This document shows positions 1 through 6,792 of a stretch of DNA of 9,265 nt, one piece after another. Within the stretch, counting starts at the first letter, position 1, and every line of letters starts with the position of its first letter. The notes below the pieces were generated by a model. That model worked only from the letters and a program-made list of their open reading frames with translations. It ran no database searches and was not told where the DNA came from. This stretch comes from Rickettsiales bacterium (GTDB taxonomy: Bacteria; Pseudomonadota; Alphaproteobacteria; Rickettsiales; UBA1997): the NCBI GenBank assembly GCA_028040005.1, contig JAOFKK010000036.1, positions 1 through 9,265 on the forward strand. Direction: 5' to 3'. The translations under genes were made by a program, and so were the position numbers.

Positions 1-53
1 AAATTTTACCAAATTGGCCTGCAAATAGTCAATTAAAAAAGTTATGTATCAGG

Positions 54-1124
54 CTAAAAAATTCCTTTTTCTATGTCGCGCCTTATTTGTCTCATCATAT
101 CTTGATAAAAATAAATATTATGTTCGCTCATTAACATAGAGCCTAAAATTTCATTAGATTTGACGAGGTGATTAAGATATGAACGAGAGAAGTTTTTGCA
201 AACACGACAATTACAATTTGAGTCAAGTGGCTTTGGATCAGTAATATATTTAGCATTTTTAATATTAACTACCCCTTCGCTGGTAAAGGCTTGCCCATTG
301 CGCCCTGATCTAGTTGGAATTACGCAATCAAACATATCGACACCCCTTTTAACGGCTTCTCTAATATCATCGGGCTTACCAACTCCCATTAAGTATCTTG
401 GCTTGTCTTCTGGTAAATGTGGTGTGGTTACATCTAAGGTTTGTAACATTAATTCCTGCCCTTCGCCAACTGCCAAGCCACCAATAGCATAGCCATCAAA
501 ACCAATTTCAATCAATTTTTTGGCCGATTCTTCACGTAAGTCAGCAAAAATACCACCCTGAACAATGGCAAATAAGCCGTAGCCATCTCTTTTTACGAAA
601 GCATCTTTTGATCTTTTTGCCCATCTAAGTGATAATTGCATAGATTTTTCAACATTTTCCTTAGAATTGGGAAAAGAAATACATTCATCAAAAATCATAG
701 TAATATCTGAGCCTAATTTTCTTTGAATTTCCATTGAATATTCTGGCGTTAATAAAATTTTTTTACCATCAATATGGGAAGAAAATTCAACACCTTCTTC
801 AGTAATTTTACGGATTTTAGATAGTGACATTACCTGAAATCCACCCGAATCAGTTAAAATTGGCCTTTTCCAATTCATAAATTTATGTAAACCACCCATT
901 TTCTCAATCACATCTTCACCCGGACGCAGCATTAAATGATATGTATTGCCTAAAATTATATCTGACCCTGCCTTTTCTACATCTTCTAAATGCATGGCTT
1001 TTACAGTTGCAGCAGTACCAACGGGCATAAAGGCTGGGGTTTGAATAGTTCCATGTTTTGTTTTTAATTCGCCCCTTCTGGCTTTTCCTGATTTTGCTTT
1101 TAATGAAAATAAAAAATTGGTCAT
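54..1124 (-). CDS. tgt: queuine/preQ1 tRNA-guanine transglycosylase (Tgt)
   Basis: Tgt exchanges guanine-34 for preQ1 in the anticodon of tRNAs for Asp, Asn, His and Tyr, a cytoplasmic step of queuosine biosynthesis. The 356-aa protein is near full length for the family (about 370). Visible are the substrate-pocket motif TDSGGFQVMSL (91-101), GGLAVGE (215-221), the catalytic block GVDMFDCVIPTRSGRNG (261-277) with nucleophile Asp266, and a zinc site made of Cys304, Cys306, Cys309 and His335. All key residues are present, so it should be active. The ATG overlaps the stop of the upstream small ORF by one base (TAATG), suggesting coupled translation as last gene of a minus-strand operon. The stop is TAG. 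No convincing terminator lies in the 53 bases beyond it. Confidence 0.97.
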   Translation of the reverse strand: MTNFLFSLKAKSGKARRGELKTKHGTIQTPAFMPVGTAATVKAMHLEDVEKAGSDIILGNTYHLMLRPGEDVIEKMGGLHKFMNWKRPILTDSGGFQVMSLSKIRKITEEGVEFSSHIDGKKILLTPEYSMEIQRKLGSDITMIFDECISFPNSKENVEKSMQLSLRWAKRSKDAFVKRDGYGLFAIVQGGIFADLREESAKKLIEIGFDGYAIGGLAVGEGQELMLQTLDVTTPHLPEDKPRYLMGVGKPDDIREAVKRGVDMFDCVIPTRSGRNGQAFTSEGVVNIKNAKYITDPKPLDSNCNCRVCKNFSRSYLNHLVKSNEILGSMLMSEHNIYFYQDMMRQIRRDIEKGIF

Positions 1125-1327
1125 TATCTTGTTAATTGAATAGTTTGAATTATTTGAGGATCTGTTAATATAGGACTAGGAACAATAGGTCTAGGAACGT
1201 TACCATCCATATTAAATAGCAACATATCACGTCCTCTTAAGAGGGATCTTATAATATCAGGATTATTATTAAAGGCTCTATCACATAAAAGGTTAAAAAT
1301 GATTAAGCAAGATGTTGTTGTAAACAT
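1124..1327 (-). CDS. small hypothetical protein (67 aa) coupled to tgt
   Basis: Unrecognised 67-aa reading frame. The N-terminus is mildly hydrophobic (MFTTTSCLIIFNLLC), followed by a polar stretch with Arg pairs and a Pro/Ile-rich tail (NVPRPIVPSPILTDP). It starts at an ATG 14 bases after the stop of the preceding small ORF and ends with TAA overlapping the tgt ATG as TAATG. The same arrangement links comEC to the HAD gene in this operon, which is the main reason to believe it is translated. There is no visible Shine-Dalgarno site and an in-frame stop (TAA) lies close upstream, so no longer version exists. It could be a lineage-specific small protein, a short leader aiding tgt translation, or a remnant. 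Confidence 0.45.
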   Translation of the reverse strand: MFTTTSCLIIFNLLCDRAFNNNPDIIRSLLRGRDMLLFNMDGNVPRPIVPSPILTDPQIIQTIQLTR

Positions 1328-1341
1328 GTGATTATATTTGC

Positions 1342-1581
1342 CTATTTAACATTCACGCTTTCTCTTCCCCCTCCTCTTTGGGCTGCCGTCATTAACTGAT
1401 GTATGTTGTGGTGCAGCAGTGGGTGTTTATTATCTTGAGGTGTTTGATATAATAGATCGTCAGTTCTTCTTCTGCCACATTGGTTACGTACCCACTTCTG
1501 CATGCAGAATAGAAGATCTGCGACAGCTACGACAGCCATTCCGCGATTTAAATCATCTTTTTCAGGGTTTTGATTAGGCAT
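1342..1581 (-). CDS. small hypothetical protein (79 aa)
   Basis: Unrecognised 79-aa reading frame, 26 bases after the HAD phosphatase stop and 14 bases before the next small ORF. It is rich in Arg, Gln and His (WVRNQCGRRRTDDLLYQTP, then HHNIHQL) and ends in a glycine/arginine patch, QRGGGRES. Residues 15-27 form a short hydrophobic segment (MAVVAVADLLFCM). By eye the DNA is clearly richer in G+C than the flanking genes and uses Arg and Gly far more often, unlike the Lys/Ile/Asn-rich neighbours. That could mean recent acquisition or non-coding DNA that happens to be open. No domain or family was recognised. Tight operon spacing is the only contextual support. Confidence 0.4.
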   Translation of the reverse strand: MPNQNPEKDDLNRGMAVVAVADLLFCMQKWVRNQCGRRRTDDLLYQTPQDNKHPLLHHNIHQLMTAAQRGGGRESVNVK

Positions 1582-1607
1582 TTCAAAAAAAATTAGATTT
1601 TAGGGGT

Positions 1608-2261
1608 TTATAAATTGTCAATATATTCAATTAATTCTTTATGATCTTTAAAATATAATGATTTTTCTTTTAATTTTTGATCAATATTTTGTCCTTCGCC
1701 AAATAAAATAGGGGCACATCCACTGTTAATTGCGCATTGTAAGTCAACTTCTGAGTCGCCAATAAACCAAATTAAGTCATTTTTTGGGTCTAGATTTGTT
1801 CCATCAAGGGTAAAATCTACCACTTTTGGCGATGGCTTATCTTCCTTGGCATCATGCGAACCTATTATTTTAATAAATTTATCGGCGACGCCAAAATTTA
1901 CCGCCTCTGCCCGCAATGTCGGCCCTCTTTTATTGCTAATGACAAATAATTTTATATTTTTTTCATTAAGTAGGTTTAAAAAATCAACAGCATTTGGTAA
2001 AAATTCTAATTTTTCTAGGTTCTTTTCATGATAAGCATCGACATAGATTTTTCCAGCTTCTTGCCATTTATCACCAAAAAGTTCTGGAAAATAATCACGC
2101 ATTGAAAGATGTGTTTTTGACTTAACCTGCTCTTCACTCCATTCTTTGTGACCCATCTTTTTGAGCATTTTATTGATAGAGTAAAAAATTAATGGCCAAG
2201 TATCAACCAGAGTATTGTCCCAGTCAAAAATAATTGCTTTTGGTAATTGTGCTTTATTCAT
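1608..2261 (-). CDS. HAD-superfamily phosphatase, phosphoglycolate phosphatase-like
   Basis: A 217-aa haloacid dehalogenase-like hydrolase, likely a cytoplasmic phosphomonoesterase of the Gph/PGP type; the substrate cannot be fixed from sequence. All four HAD motifs are present: motif I FDWDNTLVDT with nucleophile Asp13 and acid Asp15; motif II VISNK with Ser109; motif III Lys142 in EDKPSP; motif IV GDSEVD with Asp169 and Asp173 for Mg2+. Residues about 22-90 form the helical cap typical of subfamily I. The length matches the family. The ATG shares one base with the comEC stop (TAATG), so translation is probably coupled to comEC. Phosphoglycolate phosphatase is the best guess, but other small phosphate esters are equally possible. 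Confidence 0.9.
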   Translation of the reverse strand: MNKAQLPKAIIFDWDNTLVDTWPLIFYSINKMLKKMGHKEWSEEQVKSKTHLSMRDYFPELFGDKWQEAGKIYVDAYHEKNLEKLEFLPNAVDFLNLLNEKNIKLFVISNKRGPTLRAEAVNFGVADKFIKIIGSHDAKEDKPSPKVVDFTLDGTNLDPKNDLIWFIGDSEVDLQCAINSGCAPILFGEGQNIDQKLKEKSLYFKDHKELIEYIDNL

Positions 2262-4378
2262 TATTTAATTATTAATCCTGTTCCATAAATATTATGATAA
2301 TCAATCATAATTAAATTATTGCATTTGGGCAAAAGATATTTTTTATTTAAATTTATTACCATATTACCATCAAAATTACAAATAACAGCTTTTTTTAGCC
2401 TTTTTTTAACGATTAATATATCTTTTTGGTCAATTTTTACTCTACAAAAATCTTTTTGACAAAAATTATCATCATCAAATTGTTCTTTAATTAAAAAATA
2501 TTCTTCCTGTCCAAATTTTTTAGCTAAATTTTTAGCCTCAAATGATCTATCGCTTGATAAGATGAGCTTTTTATCCTGAAAAATGGCAAAAAAACTGGAA
2601 TTTTTATTGATAATAAATTTTGGCAAGGGAGTGAAAATAATAATTAAAATTCCAGCCAAAATTGGCAGTAAACCCAAAAATCTTAATTTGTTTTGCCAAA
2701 TACAGATCAAGATTTGACCAAAAATAATAAGCAAAAAAGACAAAAATGGAATATTTTGAATATTAAAGTTAGAATTTGGTAAATTAGCGACAAATTCTGA
2801 TAAATTTAGCAATTTTTCTACAAAAAAGCCTAAAATTTCTAAAGGTAAAAATTCTAACCCCAGGGGAATTGCAAAAAGACAAATAAAGCTAAGTGGCAAA
2901 ATTATAAAACTAACCAGAGGAATTGCAGCCAAATTAGCCAAAATACCATAAATTTGATAATGATTAAAATGATAAATAACAAAAATAGCAGTAAAAATTT
3001 GTACAATTAAGGAGGTAAAAATAATTGCTATAAAATAAAAAAATATTTTTTCTAAAAATGTCCTTGATAAAGCATCTTCCTTCCTTTTTAAAAAATTACA
3101 ACAAGCAATAATGGAAAAAACTGCCATAAAGGATAGAGAAAAGCCAATTTGTAAAATATTGGCAGGATTAAATAGCAAAATAACAAAAAATGCCGCCGCA
3201 ATTGAGCGAAATAAATTAATTTTTTTATCAATTAAGATGGCCAAAAAGAGCAAAAATACCATAAAAAAGGCTCGAATGGCCGAAATTGGCATGCCGGTTA
3301 GCAATAAATAGCCAAAAGAAGTAAAAATTGCTAAAAAAGCTGAGATTTTTTTAATATCATAATGCAAGGTCAAAAAATAACTTCTTGATAGTAAAAATCG
3401 AATTAGAAAGAAGAAAAAACCCGCGGCCAAACCAATATGCAAGCCCGAAATTGCAAAAAGATGCATCAAGCCAGAATTTCTAATATTTTCCATATTTTGT
3501 TGCGAAATATCATCGCGAAATCCCAAAAGCAAGGCGCTAATAATGGCAGATTGTTCTTTTGGTAAAATATTTGCTATTTTTTGGGATATTTTTTGCCTAA
3601 AATCTAAAATCTTTATTTCAAAATCAGATTTTTGAGATTTTTTAAAGATTTTTATTTTTTTTGTGGCATGGCCAATAGCTCCAATTTGGTCAAAATATAA
3701 TTTTCTTTTATAGTTAAAATTATCAAAAATTTTATTCTCTGGATTTTTTTGTAAAAATGCCGTGGCTGTAATTAGGTCGCCAATTTCAAGATTTTTGGGT
3801 GAAATTTTATTATTAATAATAATTTTTTTAGGAATTTTAAAATCTTTATCAGCAAAATCATGATATTTTTTATGATTATAATAAGGATTTTTATCTAAAT
3901 CTTCCGATTCTCCCAAAAAATTACTGTTAAAATATCTTTTGGTTAATTTTTTTGGTGGTTTTTTCTTATATTTTGGTTTTTTAAAAGATAAATCCTCTAA
4001 TGTTATTTTTTGCGATAGGATCTCCCCATTTTGATCATAATAATTTTTAATATCAGCTACTTCTCCAGTAATATTGGTATAAATTGCATATTCTATTTGT
4101 GGTGCTTTAATGATTTTTTCAGAATAAAATTTCATCCATAAAAAGCCAAAAAAGAAGAAAAACCCCAAAATAAAAGTAGTTTTTAGAGGAAAATTATCAT
4201 GATAAATAAAAATAGAGGAAAAGATAAGTAGGAAAAGGGTGGTTGGATAAAAATAATTACCGGTAAAATCAATTTTTATGGCAAATAAAATACCAATAGC
4301 AAAAAATATTGGCAAAAAGATTATATTATTTTCTTCTTCAAAAAAGAGTTGCTGTATTTTGTGTGGTATTTCTTTCAA
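2261..4378 (-). CDS. comEC: ComEC/Rec2-family DNA uptake channel
   Basis: ComEC forms the inner-membrane channel for single-stranded DNA during natural transformation. The 705-aa protein has N-terminal membrane segments (about 18-82), a soluble DUF4131-like region (about 90-250), the competence domain with the hallmark LMHLFAISGLHIGL (304-317), many hydrophobic helices to about residue 590, and a soluble C-terminus. Residues 134-190 hold a Lys/Tyr/Asn-rich stretch that looks like an insertion in the soluble domain. The C-terminal part shows no HxHxDH metallo-beta-lactamase motif, so the nuclease-like domain of longer ComEC proteins is absent or unrecognisable. The start is TTG: an in-frame TAG lies two codons upstream and no ATG follows before residue 82. 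First gene of the minus-strand operon. Confidence 0.92.
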   Translation of the reverse strand: MKEIPHKIQQLFFEEENNIIFLPIFFAIGILFAIKIDFTGNYFYPTTLFLLIFSSIFIYHDNFPLKTTFILGFFFFFGFLWMKFYSEKIIKAPQIEYAIYTNITGEVADIKNYYDQNGEILSQKITLEDLSFKKPKYKKKPPKKLTKRYFNSNFLGESEDLDKNPYYNHKKYHDFADKDFKIPKKIIINNKISPKNLEIGDLITATAFLQKNPENKIFDNFNYKRKLYFDQIGAIGHATKKIKIFKKSQKSDFEIKILDFRQKISQKIANILPKEQSAIISALLLGFRDDISQQNMENIRNSGLMHLFAISGLHIGLAAGFFFFLIRFLLSRSYFLTLHYDIKKISAFLAIFTSFGYLLLTGMPISAIRAFFMVFLLFLAILIDKKINLFRSIAAAFFVILLFNPANILQIGFSLSFMAVFSIIACCNFLKRKEDALSRTFLEKIFFYFIAIIFTSLIVQIFTAIFVIYHFNHYQIYGILANLAAIPLVSFIILPLSFICLFAIPLGLEFLPLEILGFFVEKLLNLSEFVANLPNSNFNIQNIPFLSFLLIIFGQILICIWQNKLRFLGLLPILAGILIIIFTPLPKFIINKNSSFFAIFQDKKLILSSDRSFEAKNLAKKFGQEEYFLIKEQFDDDNFCQKDFCRVKIDQKDILIVKKRLKKAVICNFDGNMVINLNKKYLLPKCNNLIMIDYHNIYGTGLIIK

Positions 4379-4384
4379 TTTCTA

Positions 4385-4402
4385 AAATTTGCTTGCAAAT
4401 TT
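4385..4402. promoter_or_regulatory. palindrome in comEC/ychF divergent region (candidate operator)
   Basis: A perfect inverted repeat, aaatttgc-tt-gcaaattt, has 8-bp arms and a 2-base centre. It sits 6 bases upstream of the comEC TTG start and overlaps the candidate -35 of ychF. The geometry suits a dimeric repressor site or a small hairpin in the comEC leader. Its function is inferred; in DNA this AT-rich, chance is possible. Confidence 0.35.
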
Positions 4403-4428
4403 ACCTCATAGGCTAAGAATTATATGAT
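4400..4428 (+). promoter_or_regulatory. candidate sigma70-like promoter for ychF
   Basis: TTTACC (4400-4405), a 17-base spacer and TATGAT (4423-4428) lie 23 bases before the ychF ATG. Matches to the TTGACA/TATAAT consensus are 4/6 and 5/6. On the other strand a perfect TATAAT (4424-4419) could serve comEC, but its -35 (ATTTAT) is poor. The two -10 boxes overlap, so the divergent promoters would compete for polymerase. Confidence 0.4.
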
Positions 4429-4451
4429 AAATATAAATTAAATAAATATCT

Positions 4452-5555
4452 ATGTCATTTAAATGTGGAATTGTTGGACTGCCAAATGTTGGCAAATCAA
4501 CTCTTTTTAATGCAATTACCGGTACTTCAAAAGCAGAGGCTGCCAATTATCCCTTTTGTACAATTGAGCCAAATCTTTCAAAAGTTGCTGTGCCAGATGA
4601 AAGGTTAGAAAAATTAGCAAAAATTGCTTCTTCCGAAAAAATTATCCCAATTCAAATTGAATTTGTTGATATTGCTGGTTTGGTAAAAGATGCTAGTAAG
4701 GGTGAGGGTCTTGGTAATCAATTTTTATCCCATATTAGAGAAGTTGATGCTATTATTAATGTGGTTCGCTGTTTTGAAGATGATGATATTACCCATGTTG
4801 AGGGCAATATTGATCCTATTCGTGATTTGGAGTTGATTCAATTAGAATTAATTTTATCTGATTTAGAATCTTTAGAAAAAAGACTGCCAAATTTAGAAAA
4901 AAAGGCCAAAAATAGCAAAGATAAGGAATTATTAACCCAAATTGATCTCATTAAAAGAGTGATTCCAATCCTATCTGAAAATAAGCCAGCAATTGCAACT
5001 GATATTGCGGATGATGAAAAAAAGATTTTCAAGAATTTAGGTCTAATTACTAGCAAGCCGCAATTATATGTTTGTAATGTGTCGGAAGATGATGCGGCAA
5101 ATGGCAATAATTATTCAAATTTGGTTACAGATTATGGTCAAAAGCAAAATATTCCAACCTTGTTAATTTCTGCCAATTTAGAACAAGAAATTTCCACCCT
5201 AGAGGAAGAATCTGAGAGGGCAGAATTTTTAGAATCTATGGGTTTAAAAGAAACCGGACTATCACAAATTATTAAATCTGGCTATAAATTATTAGATTTA
5301 ATCACCTTTTTTACTGTCGGCCCCAAAGAATGTCATGCTTGGCAATTAAAAAATGGCTCTTTAGCGCCGCAAGCCGCAGGTGTTATTCATAGTGATTTTG
5401 AAAAACATTTTATTAGAGCAGAGGCGATTTCTTATGATGATTATATCGCAGGAAATGGCGAACAAGGAGCTAAAGATGTTGGCAAAATGCGCGTTGAAGG
5501 TAAGGATTATCAGGCTCAAGATGGGGATATATTTTTATTTAGAACTTCTGCTTAA
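4452..5555 (+). CDS. ychF: redox-regulated ATPase YchF (Obg family)
   Basis: YchF (OLA1 in eukaryotes) is a universally conserved P-loop NTPase that binds ribosomes and prefers ATP to GTP. The 367-aa protein matches the usual length of about 363. Visible are the P-loop GLPNVGKST (9-17), the switch II region DIAGLVKDASKGEGLGN (73-89), an altered G4 motif NVSE (209-212) of the kind tied to ATP preference, a helical coiled-coil stretch (about 125-185), and a C-terminal TGS domain (about 280-365) ending in MRVEGKDYQAQDGDIFLF. It looks fully intact. The stop codon TAA forms the first three bases of a 25-bp direct repeat that recurs 1.2 kb downstream, implying that DNA was inserted or duplicated just behind this gene. 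Confidence 0.97.
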   Translation: MSFKCGIVGLPNVGKSTLFNAITGTSKAEAANYPFCTIEPNLSKVAVPDERLEKLAKIASSEKIIPIQIEFVDIAGLVKDASKGEGLGNQFLSHIREVDAIINVVRCFEDDDITHVEGNIDPIRDLELIQLELILSDLESLEKRLPNLEKKAKNSKDKELLTQIDLIKRVIPILSENKPAIATDIADDEKKIFKNLGLITSKPQLYVCNVSEDDAANGNNYSNLVTDYGQKQNIPTLLISANLEQEISTLEEESERAEFLESMGLKETGLSQIIKSGYKLLDLITFFTVGPKECHAWQLKNGSLAPQAAGVIHSDFEKHFIRAEAISYDDYIAGNGEQGAKDVGKMRVEGKDYQAQDGDIFLFRTSA

Positions 5556-5577
5556 TTAGTTTGTGATTGGATTGATA
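5553..5577 (+). repeat. 25-bp direct repeat, left copy (att-like, at ychF stop)
   Basis: This copy starts on the ychF TAA stop codon. It is identical to 6737-6761 over the first 18 bases (taattagtttgtgattgg) and 23/25 overall; both differences are A-to-G. It marks the left edge of the segment holding the DUF3800 gene and the mobC remnant. Overlap with a gene's 3' end is typical of integration sites, but an integrase is not present in the window. Confidence 0.7.
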
Positions 5578-5590
5578 AGTAATCAAATTT

Positions 5591-6271
5591 ATGCAATTTT
5601 TATATTTAGATGAGAGCGGGGATTTAGGTTTTGATTTTAAGAAAGAAAAAACTTCAAAATTTTTTACAATTACAATTCTTTATATTAAATCAATTTCTGA
5701 TAATAAATTTATTATCTCAGAAATTAAAAAGACCATTAAAAGAAAAATTAATATTAAAGATAATAGTAAGTTTTCAGAGTTGAAGGGTTCTAGTAAAATT
5801 GAAATCAAAAAATATCTCTTCAATAAAATTAAAGATATAGATTTTGAAATTTATTCACTAACCATTGATAAGGTCAAATTTTATCGAAAAAAAGATCAAA
5901 GATTTTTTTTAAATCAGAAAATTAATAAGATTTCCATATATGACAGTATGGTGGTAAATATTTTAGAAGATATTAAGGTCTCTTTTAATATTAAGGATGT
6001 AATTGAAATTATAATAGATAAATCAAAATCCAAATATGCTATTTTACTCCTTAATAACAAGATATTAAAAACCTTAAAAAACAATAATGTAAAAATTGAT
6101 CATAAGATATCAAATGAATCCTTAGGAATTCAGTTATCTGATTTATTTTGTAGAGCGGTAAGATTAAAATATGAAAAAAAAGAAGATGAGTTTTTTAATT
6201 TATTAGGAAATAAAGTAAGAAAAAATAATTTAGTATGTGATCTGCCTTATATACATCATCCTTATGCTTAA
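5591..6271 (+). CDS. DUF3800-family protein
   Basis: A 226-aa DUF3800 protein. The family is functionally uncharacterised, common in mobile and accessory regions, and has conserved acidic residues suggestive of an RNase H-like metal-dependent fold. Visible are the N-terminal YLDESGDLGF (5-14) with Asp7, Glu8 and Asp11; ELKG (63-66); an internal Asp143 in IIIDKS; and the hallmark QLSDLFCRAV (181-190) with Gln181 and Asp184. The ATG is 35 bases after the ychF stop and has no clear ribosome-binding site, so it may depend on ychF transcription. The gene lies inside 25-bp direct repeats and is followed by a degraded mobC, so it was probably delivered by a mobile element yet stayed intact. Its last 13 codons form the 5' half of a nested inverted repeat. 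Confidence 0.85.
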   Translation: MQFLYLDESGDLGFDFKKEKTSKFFTITILYIKSISDNKFIISEIKKTIKRKINIKDNSKFSELKGSSKIEIKKYLFNKIKDIDFEIYSLTIDKVKFYRKKDQRFFLNQKINKISIYDSMVVNILEDIKVSFNIKDVIEIIIDKSKSKYAILLLNNKILKTLKNNNVKIDHKISNESLGIQLSDLFCRAVRLKYEKKEDEFFNLLGNKVRKNNLVCDLPYIHHPYA

Positions 6272-6341
6272 ATACTGAGGAATCAAAGAAGCCCCATAAT
6301 ATCTCATAAGGTATATATAATAAGTCTTACGATCACATACT
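6232..6341 (+). ncRNA. candidate structured RNA over the DUF3800 3' end
   Basis: Three nested complementary pairs can be read directly: agtatgtgatc (6232-6242) with gatcacatact (6331-6341), 11 bp perfect; tatatac (6248-6254) with gtatata (6311-6317), 7 bp; and cttatg (6261-6266) with cataag (6305-6310), 6 bp. Together they form one long hairpin. Its apical loop (6267-6304) contains the DUF3800 stop codon and the more GC-rich gaagcccc. The 5' strand lies in the last DUF3800 codons and the 3' strand in the intergenic region. Conserved RNA motifs associated with DUF3800 genes are recorded in the literature and Rfam; whether this is one of them was not tested. It could instead act as a terminator-like or mRNA-stabilising structure. 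Confidence 0.4.
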
Positions 6342-6382
6342 TAATATTAACCATATTAAAATAATAGTCAATATTTCTAGCA

Positions 6383-6731
6383 ATGAAGAATCAGAATATA
6401 AAGGCTAGAGTTACTGAAGAAAAAAACCCAAATAGAAAAATATTTGCTATAAAAATAATATCAAAATTTCTGATTTTATTTGAGAGTGTGTTTTTAAAAG
6501 AGATCAAAAAACAATTAGAATTTTATCTAAAAATGAGAAAGAAATTTTATAAGATATGATTTATAAAATTAATAAGATGGGAAATGGTATAAATCAAATA
6601 GCATATTTTTTAATGTAGAAAATTTTAAAAAATTACAAAAGGATAAAAATATTCTTACAACATTCTCAGACGAACATATTAAATCAGCAATTGAAACTTT
6701 AAATATTTTAAATGAAAATATGATAAGTTAA
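6383..6731 (+). pseudogene. mobC: degenerate MobC-like plasmid mobilisation protein
   Basis: No single frame is open, but stitching frames gives a coherent MobC/relaxosome-type protein of about 115 aa. Frame 1 from ATG 6383 reads KNQNIKARVTEE; a shift near 6426 gives TQIEKYLL; another near 6448 gives KNNIKISDFI up to a TGA at 6481; back in frame 1, ESVFLKEIKKQ; a shift near 6517 gives RILSKNEKEIL, a TAA at 6550, then NKMGNGINQIAYF; a last shift in the T-run near 6605-6611 gives VENFKKLQKDKNILT and SAIETLNILNENMIS to TAA 6729-6731. RVTEEE followed by SDFIRES is ribbon-helix-helix-like, and GN.INQIA matches the MobC signature. At least four frame changes and two internal stops make it non-functional. 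The partner relaxase is not in the window. Confidence 0.72.
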
Positions 6732-6736
6732 AATAG

Positions 6737-6761
6737 TAATTAGTTTGTGATTGGGTTGGTA
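6737..6761 (+). repeat. 25-bp direct repeat, right copy (att-like)
   Basis: Second copy of the repeat that begins at the ychF stop codon (23/25 identical). It starts 5 bases after the stop of the mobC remnant. The TTG of a possible longer version of the downstream gene (6751) lies inside it, which argues that the true start of that gene is the ATG further on. This copy closes a segment of about 1.2 kb. Confidence 0.7.
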
Positions 6762-6792
6762 TTTTACACTAAAATTCACTTTATTTAAAAGA

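Noticed and set aside
1..53. Possible tgt terminator
   Set aside because: Only a 5-base pair (gcctg/caggc) with a loop of about 29 bases can be drawn, and no T-run follows it.
3..134. Plus-strand open frame entering from the left edge (about 43 codons)
   Set aside because: It overlaps the 3' end of tgt by about 80 bases on the opposite strand, has no recognisable motif, and open antisense frames are common here.
196..492. Plus-strand 98-codon frame antisense to tgt
   Set aside because: Shadow of a certain gene; no motif or start signal.
1498..1507. Palindrome ctgcatgcag and nearby cgacagc repeat
   Set aside because: Short and inside a possible coding ORF; consistent with chance.
1846..2031. 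Plus-strand 61-codon frame antisense to the HAD gene
   Set aside because: Lies entirely within a gene with all catalytic motifs intact; no independent support.
3111..3311. Plus-strand 66-codon frame antisense to comEC
   Set aside because: Lys-rich mirror of membrane-helix codons; a shadow frame.
4838..5107. Minus-strand 89-codon frame antisense to ychF
   Set aside because: Shadow of ychF; the Ser/Phe-rich composition is the expected complement.
6751..6792. TTG start giving a 299-aa version of the orphan protein
   Set aside because: The TTG lies within the 25-bp repeat and an ATG 42 bases later gives a more plausible start.
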